From a virus: a DNA stretch of 43,461 nucleotides. Under the pieces are notes generated by a model that was not told where the DNA came from, searched no databases, and saw only the letters and a list, made by a program, of their open reading frames with translations. Below are positions 31,596-41,101 of this stretch, piece by piece. The stretch spans positions 1 through 43,461 of the IMG/VR virus record IMGVR_UViG_3300045978_000397; one strand, given 5' to 3'. The first letter of the stretch is position 1. The number at the start of each line of letters is the position of its first letter. Position numbers and translations under genes: made by a program.

Positions 31596-32561
31596 ATGCC
31601 CTACAATCCTGGAATCCAATACCGAGGCGACCTGTTCCTGAACCGGGCGATCGCCAATGCTGGCTCGAGCATCGCTGACGCCATGATCGAGTACCGAAAG
31701 CAGAAGGATGAATCGGCGTTCCTAGACGCCCAGGTCGAGGGATTGGCAGGTGCGGCTAAGAAACTCGTCGACTCTGGCGACCTCGAGCCAGAGTTGATCG
31801 AGGAGTTCAAGAAGTTCTCGGGTCAGTCCCTCGCCAAGAAGAGGGGAATGGCCGCCAATGCATTATTCCGAATTCAGATGGCGAACCAACAGGCCGACCG
31901 CGCGGCGGCTCGCAGTCGTGACATGGCGAACCTCGAGCTTAATCGTGGGCGACTGCTTCTGGAGGCCGGTCGTGAGGGTCGCGCCTCGGCTCAGGACGCC
32001 AGGTTCGCCGACTACAATAGGCGCATGGCGGAGTATTTGCAGACCCCTGAGATGCTGCGCCGGCCTGGCATGGAGGAAGCGATCGCTGCCCAGGCTGGTG
32101 TTGGCACGCCAGAGGCGACGCTCGATCGCCAGAAGATGGAGGAAGCCAGGAGGCCGCCGTTTACTCCTTCGATAGTGACCGTCGACGGTAGGAGGTTCGT
32201 CACGACGTCGAACAATTCGGCGATCCCGTTGCCGGCACTTTCAAGCGGAGACCTGCCGGTTGAACCCTGGATGTTGGCGGAGGATCGAGAGGCGTTCCTG
32301 CGGGAGATTCAGAAGCTGCCAAGGGAAGCGGCCCTGGAGGTCCTCAACCTCCGGCGTCAGGCGAGGCCCGAAGAGTACAGGTCGACCAACCCGATCGATG
32401 CGTTGTTCGCCGCCCAGAATGGAGGCCGCGGCGTGTTCCCTGCCGGACCGGCTGGCAAGAAACAGCTGGACGATGCCACGGCGCGACGGTTCCTCAATGA
32501 AGCCAAGGGCGACCGTGCCCGGGCACGGGAGCTCGCGAGGCAGGCCGGCTACGAGTGGTGA
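31596..32561 (+). CDS. Internal virion-type protein
   Basis: A 321-residue protein placed between the first ejection-type protein and the giant protein. The first half is helical and charged (NRAIANAGSSIADAMIEYRK, then QKDESAFLDAQVEGLAG), like internal virion proteins. The second half has a beta segment (PSIVTVDGRRFVTTSNN) and an Arg-rich tail ending ARRFLNEAKGDRARARELA. A role in the ejectosome is inferred only from position and composition. Confidence 0.6.
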   Translation: MPYNPGIQYRGDLFLNRAIANAGSSIADAMIEYRKQKDESAFLDAQVEGLAGAAKKLVDSGDLEPELIEEFKKFSGQSLAKKRGMAANALFRIQMANQQADRAAARSRDMANLELNRGRLLLEAGREGRASAQDARFADYNRRMAEYLQTPEMLRRPGMEEAIAAQAGVGTPEATLDRQKMEEARRPPFTPSIVTVDGRRFVTTSNNSAIPLPALSSGDLPVEPWMLAEDREAFLREIQKLPREAALEVLNLRRQARPEEYRSTNPIDALFAAQNGGRGVFPAGPAGKKQLDDATARRFLNEAKGDRARARELARQAGYEW

Positions 32562-32564
32562 CCT

Positions 32565-35500
32565 ATGCCAGACATCTTCGATCGCGTCGCAACGGGTGAT
32601 GACGTGTTCGATCGCGTCTCCCCTGGGGAGGACGTGTTCGATCGCGTGGCCAGAGGCGAGGACGTCTTCGACCGGGTGGCCGGTGATGAAGGTGTCTGGG
32701 AGCAGACCAAGCTGGTCGGCAGTGCCCTGGTGACCGGCATCAAGCGGGCGGGGCGTGACATCGATGTCATAGCTGAGGCGCGCAAGGACGTTCCCACTAC
32801 CGGTCAACAGCGGCGTGCTCTCGAGGCCGCCATGGCCGATCCGCGTAGGCTTGGGACGTGGAATCCGGCGACCGGTCTAATGGACGATGACCGGCAGCAG
32901 CGTTTGTTCGGCGTTCCGGGCAAGCTCGAGCAGGTGCGGCGGCCGATCCAGACTGGTCGCGAGGCCCGTCGGTTCGACATTGCCGTGCAGACGGAGGAGT
33001 TGGCTGGCAGGCCGAAGTCCCAGACGATGAGGAGATGGGAGGCAATCCCGGACGACGATTACTGGAGCATGTTCAAGGCTCTAGCGACAGACCCGGTCGA
33101 GATTATCGCCACCATTAGTGCCGAGAGTTTGCCAGCGTCCCTGGTTGGATTGCCGCTGGGGCCGGTTGGAATCGGTGCGGCGTCCGGCTACAGCGAGTAC
33201 GCCTCCACCTTGGTCAGCGAAGCCGAGAAGATGGGATACGATTTCAAGGATCCCGAGCAGATCGGCCGGTTCTTCCAGAATCCGCAGGCCTTCGACCAGG
33301 CCTCGGATGTGGCAAGCAAGCGCGCCCAGGTCATCGGTGTCATGGACGCCGTAAGCGCACGCGCCGCAGGTACCATTCTGCGACGCACTTTCGGGAGGGG
33401 AGCCAGCCGGGTCCTTGGGGCCGGAGCTGCCGAGGTCGGAATGCAGATGGCTGGCGGAGCTGGTGGCGAAGCCCTTGGCAGCGTCCTGGCAGGGCAGCCC
33501 GTCAGCGTGAAGGACGTCATCAGCGAGGCGATCGGTGAGCTGGGAGGTGCACCGTCTGAAACGGTCCAGAATCTCCGAGAGGACTTGCGCGAGCGCACGA
33601 AGGAACGGCGTCGACAACTCGTCGACTCGATTCGTCGCGAGCCGCCACCACCGGCCGCGGATTCTGACCTGGTGATTGACCAGGATCTGAACCCATCGCT
33701 CCAGGCGGGTGCTGTCGAGGGGCAAGCAACGGGTGAGGCAAGAGACCGTTGGATTGACGAGACCGACTGGTCGCAGGTCGGTGTGATGCCCATCGAGGAG
33801 ATGGCGCCAGACGAGGAAGTGCCCCGCTGGCTCGATCGTCGGACCCGGATGCGCAGCGTGCGCGCCAGGGCTGCCGAGTACGGCATCGTGGATCCTGATG
33901 TCCGGTGGGCTCCGGATTTGAAAGATCCCAACGGGCAGATGATCGAGGCCTGGGTGGATCCCGAGACGGGAAGAGCGGTGTTCAACGCCGCGGCTTCGGG
34001 ACTGCACGTCGACGAGCGGGCGGGACCGATCTTCAGGGAGGAACGGGCTCATCAACTCCTGCGGTCGGCCAACGGCACAGCGATGGTCAGGCGATTCGCC
34101 CTCGAGCGAATGACGCCGGATGATGTCAGGGTCCTCGAGGCCTCCGGCTACGGCAGGCAAGCAGGATGGTCTGACGAGAGGCACCAAACGTGGCTGGCGA
34201 ATGAGTTCATCGCCAAGAGCGCGCGTGAGCAAGCGCCCTGGTGGCGAGACCTGGTTGAGCGGGTGAAGGTCATCATCTCGGACATTTCCGGTGGTCGCGT
34301 GAAGCTCACGAATGAGGAAGCTGCCCGGGCGATTCTGCGTTCGTTGCGATCCGAGGAACGGGCAGCCGCAAGGCAGGCCGCTGTGGAACCAACAGCGCAG
34401 ACGGTGGCACAAGGCGTCCAGGAGGCAGCACCTGGTGCACCTCAGTTCTCGATCGAAGGTTTCGACGAGGACTGGTTGCGTCGAGCCATAGGCGATACGA
34501 CCCAGAATCTGCAAGCGGCACTCAATCGCCGGCCCGAAACCGGCGTGGCCAAGAACAAGGCCGCCAGGTTCTCCGATGCCTCCGGCAGACCTCTCTGGAT
34601 CGGGGCCGACACGACGGAGGGAGGAAAGCCCTTCAAGGCCTGGGTCGAGGAGATGGATGCCTGGTTGTCACCGGATGAAATCGCCAGGGCCAGACGTTGG
34701 TACGATGAATTGCACGATCGTTTCGTGGCCACGTATGGGGAGAAAGACGCCAGGCGGCAGATGATCGCTTGGCTTTCGGCCCAGCAGAATGTCAGTCCCA
34801 TTGGCGCCCTGCAGAATGTCGCGCGTGTCGAGGACCGGCTCGCGGGCTTGACGCACGGGAAGCGCGGCGGGTTGGCGGATCAGAAGATCGAGGCCGTTCT
34901 GACCAAGACATTGAGTTCTGAGGGATACGGTCCGAAGCTGAGCGATTTCGTTGATGCCGGGTTTCGGAAGGAACAGAGGTCCTACGTTGGAAATGATCCT
35001 CGTGGCGGACGTCCATTCGTGGCGGACGTCCACACTGGACGCGATAGCGGACATGTCGATCAACAGACATTGTCCAGACTCGTTGACATGGCGAAGGATG
35101 GAAATCTCCTGGTCGACGGAAACCCCGTCACGGCCCGGATTCTCAAGTCCAAGCTGGTGAAGGAAGGTGGAGAAACAGTTCGCGTTCCGGAATCCATCCG
35201 CCTGAACTGGCCGGGTGGTGGCATGACCGTGAACCGGGACATGACCGGTTCACCCCAGGGCGGAAAGTACGAGGGGATCTCGAACTGGGGTAACCGCCTC
35301 ACCGATTACCTGAACCAGACTGGCTACCAGGGAGGCAACTGGACCCCGGCCCAGGCTCAAGCGGCGGGTTGGATGAGAATCCTGAGGCAGTACGGCCTGC
35401 GGGAAAGCACGGTCGACGAGGCGATCGAAGCCAATACCCACCGCGTGTCGGCAGAAGTAAACTACTCCATGGGTCGGCTCCTGCCAGCCCACTATCCACG

Positions 35501-38500
35501 CTTCGACGCCCTGCCTCCATCGGCGCAGGCGGCCATCACCGGCGAGGTGCTGACACGCACGGTCAATGACCTGGCCGATATCGTCGGCGGCTCCCTGCGG
35601 GTCGTGGGCATCGAGATCTCCCAAGGTTACTGGATGGGAGAGAAATCTCCAGCAATCCAGGCGTTCGTGATGGGATCTCCCGAGGCGGCGGACATCATGC
35701 GCGCGGCACTTGGCCTGGTCACCGAACAGGCTGGCACGATTCGGGTCACGTTCGGGAAGGGAGGCGAGGCCTCACGGGCTGTGATCGTCAGGCACGCGGA
35801 CGGAAACCGGCTATCGGAGGCAGAGATGGATTCCCTGGTCCGTTACGCCAAGGAACAGGGAAAGGAGCAGTTGATTCCGGGGTATTCGAGCTTCCCGAAA
35901 CCAGGTCAGGATGGGCATGTCATCGCGGGCTTGACCGGAACCAAGGCGGCGAAATTGGTTGACCTCATCAAGGAATGGGGCAGTACATTGCCGCCGGAGA
36001 TTCACATAGACTATGTGAACCTCCCTGCGGAAACGGACCTGAAATCCAACGACTGGGCAAGGGAAACCAATGGGGAAAGTTACAGGGCGGAAATTGAACG
36101 CCGAGGAGGCGGTTCGAGAATTCGGCGGATCCTTGATTATCGTCGGGCGTATGCCGGGCTCCTCGAAGACGCCATCGCCCGCCACGCCCCCGAAACCCTC
36201 GACCCGACCGGTCGCGAACAACGAATCCACGCCGTCGGGCGGCAAGAAGCAGGGGTCGGACCAACAGCGTTAGCGCCTCCGCCGGCGCCTCCCTCGGGGG
36301 CGCCGGTCCAATTCTCGATCGCACCAGGCACACCGCCTGGGCCCCCGGAGGAACGGCGTTTCTCCCGCCAGGTCGAGGAATCCGCGGACGTCTCCAATGC
36401 GGTCCGCGCCGGCTTGACGAACCGGCTCTATAACCCCAGGCGGAATGAACCGGACGCCGCGTTTGCGCAGCGAATTGTCTCCGAGGCAGGCGGGCCCGAG
36501 GCCGCCATCGATGCGTTCCGGAACCGAACCAATGACCTGCCGGACGCGGTCCGTGGGTTCCTGGCCCAGAACATCGTCAAGGGGCTGGGCGCCGCGGAGC
36601 AGTCCGCGGCGCTGACCAATCCTGCGGAGTCTCAACGCCTGGCCGAGCGTGCCGCGCGCTTTCTCGACGAGGACGTCTTTCCGGCGACGACGTCGGCTGG
36701 CCAATTCATCCAGTCGTTCGCCGCCTTCTCAGCCCTCACCCCTCAGGGGATGCTGTCCACCTATCGACGTGTCATCGATCGGGCAGGGGATACGGTGCGG
36801 CGCCGGCTGCAACCGGCGTTGGACCGGATCTCCCGGGACTTGCAGAAGGTCAACAGCGATGGGTTAAAGGAGCTCGCAAGCGATCCAGCGGCGCAGAGGG
36901 CCACCACGGCCGCCGCCAATGAGGCGATCCAGGAGAGCCCCTCGGTTCGCAATGCCATCACGGTGCGGGTGGCGAAGGCCTTCGGGAATTCGTCCACGGT
37001 GATGAACGACGTGCGCAAGTTGGTCAGGCGTGCGCTTGCCAAGGTGGATCATGGGAAGACGCCGCTCCCGTTATGGGAACAGTATCGCAGGGCCGCGGCC
37101 ACCCAGCTTGCGCGGCAACCCAAGGGCGCCAGGAGCCCGGGCATGCTCGACTCATTCGTGCGACGAGCAGTCGAGACACTGCGCAGCCAGATCGAGCAGG
37201 CGATGCCGCCTGGGAAGAGCGGTGGTCCTCCGCCACGGTTCGCGGCCATTGGCAAGTTGGTTGAGGCTTTCACCAATCGTGAGAAGTACGGCCAGGTATG
37301 GGAGAGTGCTCTGGCGAAGTTAAAGGAGGAATTCCCGAACGATCCGCGGGTGGACAGATTGGCGGCTGCCCCGGCGGCGCTTGTGTCACCGCGGGTCATG
37401 CGCCAGGCGCTCGAGGAGGAACTCGCCAAGGGCGATGTTGGACTAGCCGAGCTCATTGCCAACGGGTACCAGGTCAACACTGGCCGCGTGCTCAAGGACA
37501 GGATCCGTGAGGCATTGGACACGGCCGGAGTGCCCCTCGAGGACGCCGATGCCGCGGACCTGGCGCGAGTCGCCGATGCCGAGTGGAAACGCCTCGTTGA
37601 GAAGGAACGGGCGAGCGTGGCGTCCAGGACCCGCACCGTGCGCGACCGCGAATCGCGCGCCATCCGAGCCGCCACGAGCGGGCTCGTCGATGTTGAGAAT
37701 CTTCCAGTGGACGAGCTCGACGCGGCAATCCGTGACGAACTGCGCCGGTTGCGCACGAACCTGGGGGCTGTCCTCCGCGAACACTATTCGGGATGGGAGC
37801 GCACCGGAGAGACGCTGGCGCAGCGCCTGGCGGACCGTGCCGGGCTGCCGAAGGCGACTGCTGATCGGTTGGCCACGCAGTTGCAGGAACGGTTTCGCAC
37901 CCTGCTGTCCGAGAGTCGTCGCAAGGCGATCATGGCCCATGCTGCATCATTGCCGAGGAAGTACCGGCGCAAGCTACCGATCGACGAGATCGCTGAGCTC
38001 GCCAACCTGGGGCTCCTCGAGCGGAAGGAGGTCTGGGACGCGGTTCGAACCAAGCTCGGATTGCCAGGCTATTCTAAGGCGACCTCCGCGGAGGTGGTGC
38101 GTCGGGCCAATGAACTCCAATCCAAGCCCGAGGGATTCCAGCGGGACGAGGCGGCGCTCGATTTGCTCAACTACATCGCCAGGCAGAGTGGCGTCTCTCC
38201 GTGGGAATTGGGTATGGCCTTCTGGTATGCGAACACGCTGAGCGGACCGTTCACCCATCTAATCAATGCCGGAGCTAACGCCCAGCAGATCGCGGCGCAC
38301 AGCGTCTTCGCCGGTACGCGCGATCCGAAGGCGATCCCTGGTCTGATCGGCGCACTCGCCGACGGGTTCATGGGTGGACTCAACGAGGCTGGCCGGGTGT
38401 TGCGCACTGGCAAGGTCACCGGGTCGAGGGCCCTCCAGCTCGAGGCCGGATCCCCCCTCGAGCTGATGGGCAATGAAGCCTGGTGGCAGAAGATCCTGAA

Positions 38501-39944
38501 CAAGTGGAAGTACGTCGCGCGCGCTCTGGCGGCGAGCGACATGCTTTTTTTCAAGACTGCCGAAGCCCAGCGGCAGTACGTCCTGGCTCGAGCGGTGGCT
38601 CGCGAGGAGGGACTCGGAGGCGAGGAGCTCGAGAAGCGAACCGCGGAGCTGTTACATGGCACGGAGGAGCAGCAGGCCCAGATCAAGGACCAGGTCGAGC
38701 GGGAAGGCCTTAGCGGCACGGCGAGGGACAAGCGCAGGCGGGAGCTTCGGGCCAGGCTATTGCCGCCCGGCGTGGCGGAGAACGCCAAGGAGTTCGGGCT
38801 ACGGACGATCTTCAACGGCGAACCCTACGGGCTCCTGGGCACGGTGGCACGGTGGCTGAAACCGATGCTCGCGGAATCGCCTGCGCTGCGCCTGGTCGTG
38901 CCGTTCGTTGACGTCGTTGCCAATGTGACCAACGAGGCCTTGAACTATTTCCCGCCGGTCGGTGCCGGCCGGGCACTGGCGGGCCGATACGCCGGGACGT
39001 TGAACGGAAAGACGCTCGACCTGGGGACCGAATCCGGCAGGGCAGACCTCTTCGACCAACAGGCGAAGGCGGCGGTCGGGCTTGTGGCCATGGCTGGAAT
39101 CGCCGCCGCGGCGGCACCAGGCCTCGATGACGAGGATCCAAAGTTCGCCATCTACGGATCCGGCCCAGGCGACCAGACCGCGAAGGCGAACTGGCGCGCC
39201 GCCGGCGGCAGGCCTTGGACAATCAAGGTGGGTGACCGATCGTGGTCCTATGCCGACAGTCCGTTGGCGATTGGGTTGGCCGTCCTCGGGTCCTACATGG
39301 ACAACATCCGGTGGCGGAAGATGGAGGATGCCACGGCCCTCGATCGCGCCGCGGTTGCGCTTACGGCGTGGCCCCGGGTGATCGTGCAACGGAGTTTCCT
39401 GCGGGGCGTGTCCGACCTGTTCGCTGCCATTTCTCGCGACACGGCACCGAAGAAGGCAGGTGAGCGGGCGGTCAGCGGACTTGCGACGACCGGTTCGTCC
39501 TTCGTCGTGCCGAATCTGCTGCGCCAGGTCGACCGACTGTTCGATCCGACCGTGACCGATTCGAGCACCGTGAAGGGCGCCCTGATAGGTCAGATTCCGT
39601 TCGTGCGGCGCTTAGGCCGACCCGCCCTGACACCCCTCGGCGACCCCGTCGAGGCCTCTCCCGTGGACCGCATCACCTCGGTGGAGTCCACGGATCCACT
39701 CCTGCGCACCCTGGCCGCGAAGGAGGCCTGGGTGTCGATGCCAAGCCAGGGCGAACTGACGGCCGACGAGCACTATCAGCTGGTCCAGGAACGAGGCAAG
39801 TTGTTGCGCCGTGCGCTCGAGGGCCAGGTGGCGTTTTTGGAGCGAGCGACGCCGAAACAGGCGGAGGCAATCGTCGATCGAGTGTCGTCAGAGGCGACGA
39901 AGGCCGTGCGCCTCCGGATCCTGGCGGCGCGACGGATGAAGTGA
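32565..39944 (+). CDS. Giant internal virion (polyvalent-type) protein
   Basis: A 2,459-residue protein, the largest in the genome, in the last ejection-gene position. Residues 3-43 are four 10-residue repeats of the form (I/V)FDRVxxG(D/E)D. A Gly/Ala-rich hydrophobic region follows (about 190-310, LPASLVGLPLGPVGIGAASG). Near 490 EERAHQLL resembles a degenerate metallopeptidase motif. About 660-1130 forms a domain with WYDELHDRF, IAWLSAQQNVSP and KRGGLADQKI (DUF7178-like, recalled). The C-terminal third has FWYANTLSGPFTHLINAGAN and GPGDQTAKANWRAAGGRPWT, then SYADSPLAIGL, as in large polyvalent phage proteins. It is probably ejected with the DNA. Confidence 0.75.
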   Translation: MPDIFDRVATGDDVFDRVSPGEDVFDRVARGEDVFDRVAGDEGVWEQTKLVGSALVTGIKRAGRDIDVIAEARKDVPTTGQQRRALEAAMADPRRLGTWNPATGLMDDDRQQRLFGVPGKLEQVRRPIQTGREARRFDIAVQTEELAGRPKSQTMRRWEAIPDDDYWSMFKALATDPVEIIATISAESLPASLVGLPLGPVGIGAASGYSEYASTLVSEAEKMGYDFKDPEQIGRFFQNPQAFDQASDVASKRAQVIGVMDAVSARAAGTILRRTFGRGASRVLGAGAAEVGMQMAGGAGGEALGSVLAGQPVSVKDVISEAIGELGGAPSETVQNLREDLRERTKERRRQLVDSIRREPPPPAADSDLVIDQDLNPSLQAGAVEGQATGEARDRWIDETDWSQVGVMPIEEMAPDEEVPRWLDRRTRMRSVRARAAEYGIVDPDVRWAPDLKDPNGQMIEAWVDPETGRAVFNAAASGLHVDERAGPIFREERAHQLLRSANGTAMVRRFALERMTPDDVRVLEASGYGRQAGWSDERHQTWLANEFIAKSAREQAPWWRDLVERVKVIISDISGGRVKLTNEEAARAILRSLRSEERAAARQAAVEPTAQTVAQGVQEAAPGAPQFSIEGFDEDWLRRAIGDTTQNLQAALNRRPETGVAKNKAARFSDASGRPLWIGADTTEGGKPFKAWVEEMDAWLSPDEIARARRWYDELHDRFVATYGEKDARRQMIAWLSAQQNVSPIGALQNVARVEDRLAGLTHGKRGGLADQKIEAVLTKTLSSEGYGPKLSDFVDAGFRKEQRSYVGNDPRGGRPFVADVHTGRDSGHVDQQTLSRLVDMAKDGNLLVDGNPVTARILKSKLVKEGGETVRVPESIRLNWPGGGMTVNRDMTGSPQGGKYEGISNWGNRLTDYLNQTGYQGGNWTPAQAQAAGWMRILRQYGLRESTVDEAIEANTHRVSAEVNYSMGRLLPAHYPRFDALPPSAQAAITGEVLTRTVNDLADIVGGSLRVVGIEISQGYWMGEKSPAIQAFVMGSPEAADIMRAALGLVTEQAGTIRVTFGKGGEASRAVIVRHADGNRLSEAEMDSLVRYAKEQGKEQLIPGYSSFPKPGQDGHVIAGLTGTKAAKLVDLIKEWGSTLPPEIHIDYVNLPAETDLKSNDWARETNGESYRAEIERRGGGSRIRRILDYRRAYAGLLEDAIARHAPETLDPTGREQRIHAVGRQEAGVGPTALAPPPAPPSGAPVQFSIAPGTPPGPPEERRFSRQVEESADVSNAVRAGLTNRLYNPRRNEPDAAFAQRIVSEAGGPEAAIDAFRNRTNDLPDAVRGFLAQNIVKGLGAAEQSAALTNPAESQRLAERAARFLDEDVFPATTSAGQFIQSFAAFSALTPQGMLSTYRRVIDRAGDTVRRRLQPALDRISRDLQKVNSDGLKELASDPAAQRATTAAANEAIQESPSVRNAITVRVAKAFGNSSTVMNDVRKLVRRALAKVDHGKTPLPLWEQYRRAAATQLARQPKGARSPGMLDSFVRRAVETLRSQIEQAMPPGKSGGPPPRFAAIGKLVEAFTNREKYGQVWESALAKLKEEFPNDPRVDRLAAAPAALVSPRVMRQALEEELAKGDVGLAELIANGYQVNTGRVLKDRIREALDTAGVPLEDADAADLARVADAEWKRLVEKERASVASRTRTVRDRESRAIRAATSGLVDVENLPVDELDAAIRDELRRLRTNLGAVLREHYSGWERTGETLAQRLADRAGLPKATADRLATQLQERFRTLLSESRRKAIMAHAASLPRKYRRKLPIDEIAELANLGLLERKEVWDAVRTKLGLPGYSKATSAEVVRRANELQSKPEGFQRDEAALDLLNYIARQSGVSPWELGMAFWYANTLSGPFTHLINAGANAQQIAAHSVFAGTRDPKAIPGLIGALADGFMGGLNEAGRVLRTGKVTGSRALQLEAGSPLELMGNEAWWQKILNKWKYVARALAASDMLFFKTAEAQRQYVLARAVAREEGLGGEELEKRTAELLHGTEEQQAQIKDQVEREGLSGTARDKRRRELRARLLPPGVAENAKEFGLRTIFNGEPYGLLGTVARWLKPMLAESPALRLVVPFVDVVANVTNEALNYFPPVGAGRALAGRYAGTLNGKTLDLGTESGRADLFDQQAKAAVGLVAMAGIAAAAAPGLDDEDPKFAIYGSGPGDQTAKANWRAAGGRPWTIKVGDRSWSYADSPLAIGLAVLGSYMDNIRWRKMEDATALDRAAVALTAWPRVIVQRSFLRGVSDLFAAISRDTAPKKAGERAVSGLATTGSSFVVPNLLRQVDRLFDPTVTDSSTVKGALIGQIPFVRRLGRPALTPLGDPVEASPVDRITSVESTDPLLRTLAAKEAWVSMPSQGELTADEHYQLVQERGKLLRRALEGQVAFLERATPKQAEAIVDRVSSEATKAVRLRILAARRMK

Positions 39945-39961
39945 TTTCGGGAGGAGCCAAT

Positions 39962-40102
39962 ATGCCACTCAAGAAGGGAACATCGGACCGGGTCGTATCC
40001 GCGAATATTCGGACGTCGATCCACGAAGGCAAACCACGGAAACAGGCAGTCGCGATTGCCATGCGGATGGCCGGGCGGCCGAAGCCTCGGCGGCGGAAGT
40101 GA
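39962..40102 (+). CDS. Small basic phage protein (MPLKKG family)
   Basis: A 46-residue basic protein at the end of the late operon, preceded by GGGAGGAG. It reads MPLKKGTSDRVVSANIRTSI, then HEGKPRKQAVAIAMRMAG and a tail of Arg, Lys and Pro. This M-P-L-x-K-G-x-S...V-S-x-N-I-x...H-E-G-x-P-x-K-Q-A-V-A-I-A pattern is a very common small protein in tailed phages. Its role is unknown to me, and DNA or RNA binding is likely from its charge. It is too short for many gene finders. Confidence 0.85.
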   Translation: MPLKKGTSDRVVSANIRTSIHEGKPRKQAVAIAMRMAGRPKPRRRK

Positions 40103-40114
40103 CCATAGAGGCTC

Positions 40115-40142
40115 ACGGCTTGGTGGCGGTCAAGAAAGCCGT
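40115..40142. terminator. Weak stem-loop between convergent genes
   Basis: ACGGCTT (40115-40121) and AAGCCGT (40136-40142) form a perfect 7-bp stem with a 14-base loop. It lies between the end of the late operon and the stop of the opposing gene at 40130. It has no T-run, so it is at best a weak bidirectional terminator. Confidence 0.3.
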
Positions 40143-40978
40143 TCGCCGTCGACCATCATGACTTGGTAGATCTTCTGATCGGACCCCCGCCACTCTTTTG
40201 GACCGACCCAGGCGGAGCGGACTTTGACGAGGCGCCCCTTGGCATGCACAAAGACGGAACTGGTGAGTCTACGCAAGTGGGCTCTCCTCCAGTGCGAGGC
40301 CCGTTTGAGTTGGTGATCGGTGAAAGGCAGCCTGGTCTTCTGGAGTTGGCGGGCGTAGGCCGAGGGCACGATCAAGTAATGGCTGTGGGAATGAACCCAT
40401 TCCACCGACTTGCCGGCTCGCTTCGGGCAAATTCTGAGAAGCGTCGATCCCGGAAGGTTCAGGTACGCCAAGAGAAAGTACAGGCTCTCGCGCACACAGC
40501 CGTCGAAGGCTTCCCATATTCCGTGTTCATTCCAGTACTGATAACGCTGCCCTGTCTCGTCATCCGAGAGTATCCGCTTGCCATGCTCCAACACGTGAAG
40601 CTCATGCGCGAGGTGGCCGTCGCTCGAGCAGAGGAAGTCCCTAACGTAGACGACAGACCAATTGTTCTGAATGTACCAGTACCTCATGTACGTTTTGCGA
40701 AGATCGTATAGGGCGCAGACCGAGAACGATGGATCGGAGGCGGGCAGCTTCAGGCGCAGCCATGGGAATGGAGGCAAGAGAATCTTTTGTTGGACGTAGT
40801 CGTAGCAGAGCTCACTAACAAATTCTCGCGCTTCCGGGGAGAGTTTCGTACCAGCAGGGATCTCCAGGATGAAGAAAGGGCTCATTAAGGCGTCCTGAAG
40901 TTCTGAGGATCTGGCCGGGATTCCAAGCCCGTGTCGCCCGATGGTTCGGACGATCCGTAAGATCTCCGGAGGATTCAT
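40130..40978 (-). CDS. Unknown minus-strand protein beside the integrase
   Basis: About 282 residues from the first ATG (MNPPEILRIVRTIGRHGLGI); a TTG start at 41023 would add 15. The middle has FPWLRLKLPASD and SVCALYDLRKTYMRYWYIQN, then DGHLAHELHVLEHGKRIL. The C-terminal part is distinctive: HQLKRASHWRRAHLRRLTSS, then VKVRSAWVGPKEWRGS. An H-W-R-R-x-H-x-R-x-L...WVGP.EW.G pattern seems to recur in phage proteins of unknown role. It lies on the lysogeny strand between the late operon and attP. After tRNA integration it would sit near a prophage end, typical for accessory (moron) genes. No function assigned. Confidence 0.6.
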   Translation of the reverse strand: MNPPEILRIVRTIGRHGLGIPARSSELQDALMSPFFILEIPAGTKLSPEAREFVSELCYDYVQQKILLPPFPWLRLKLPASDPSFSVCALYDLRKTYMRYWYIQNNWSVVYVRDFLCSSDGHLAHELHVLEHGKRILSDDETGQRYQYWNEHGIWEAFDGCVRESLYFLLAYLNLPGSTLLRICPKRAGKSVEWVHSHSHYLIVPSAYARQLQKTRLPFTDHQLKRASHWRRAHLRRLTSSVFVHAKGRLVKVRSAWVGPKEWRGSDQKIYQVMMVDGERLS

Positions 40979-41061
40979 GGAATGGTATCCAGTGCGGTAT
41001 CTGGTAGACCAAATAGTACGCAAGTTGTTTCATGTGAACGTGATAGCAGACCTACCATAAT

Positions 41062-41101
41062 ATCCGAAGTCAGAAGCTCTAGCCAATTGAGCTACGGACG
41101 C
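41062..41101 (-). other. Probable attP: 5' half of a tRNA-Arg(TCG) gene
   Basis: Read on the minus strand from 41101 the sequence starts GCGTCCG, then TA, a D-arm GCTC-AATTGGCTA-GAGC, T, an anticodon stem start TCTGA and loop CTTCGGA with anticodon TCG. All expected bases are in place: T8, A14, G18-G19, A21 and T33. After T39 it departs from a tRNA (ATTATGG instead of the matching stem), so only positions 1-39 exist. It overlaps the 3' end of the integrase gene: the stop TAG at 41094-41092 is tRNA T8-A9-G10. This is the expected signature of attP for an integrase targeting a tRNA gene. Here, unusually, the phage carries the 5' half. Confidence 0.8.

Noticed and set aside
34030-34060. A metallopeptidase in the giant protein (EERAHQLL)
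   Set aside because: The HExxH signature is not complete; it may be a decayed or unrelated sequence, so it is mentioned only as a resemblance.
33081-34514. Minus-strand ORF of 477 codons under the giant gene, and similar ones at 20320-21567 and 12561-13652
   Set aside because: They are antisense shadows of strongly supported plus-strand genes in GC-rich DNA, with no ribosome site or family pattern.
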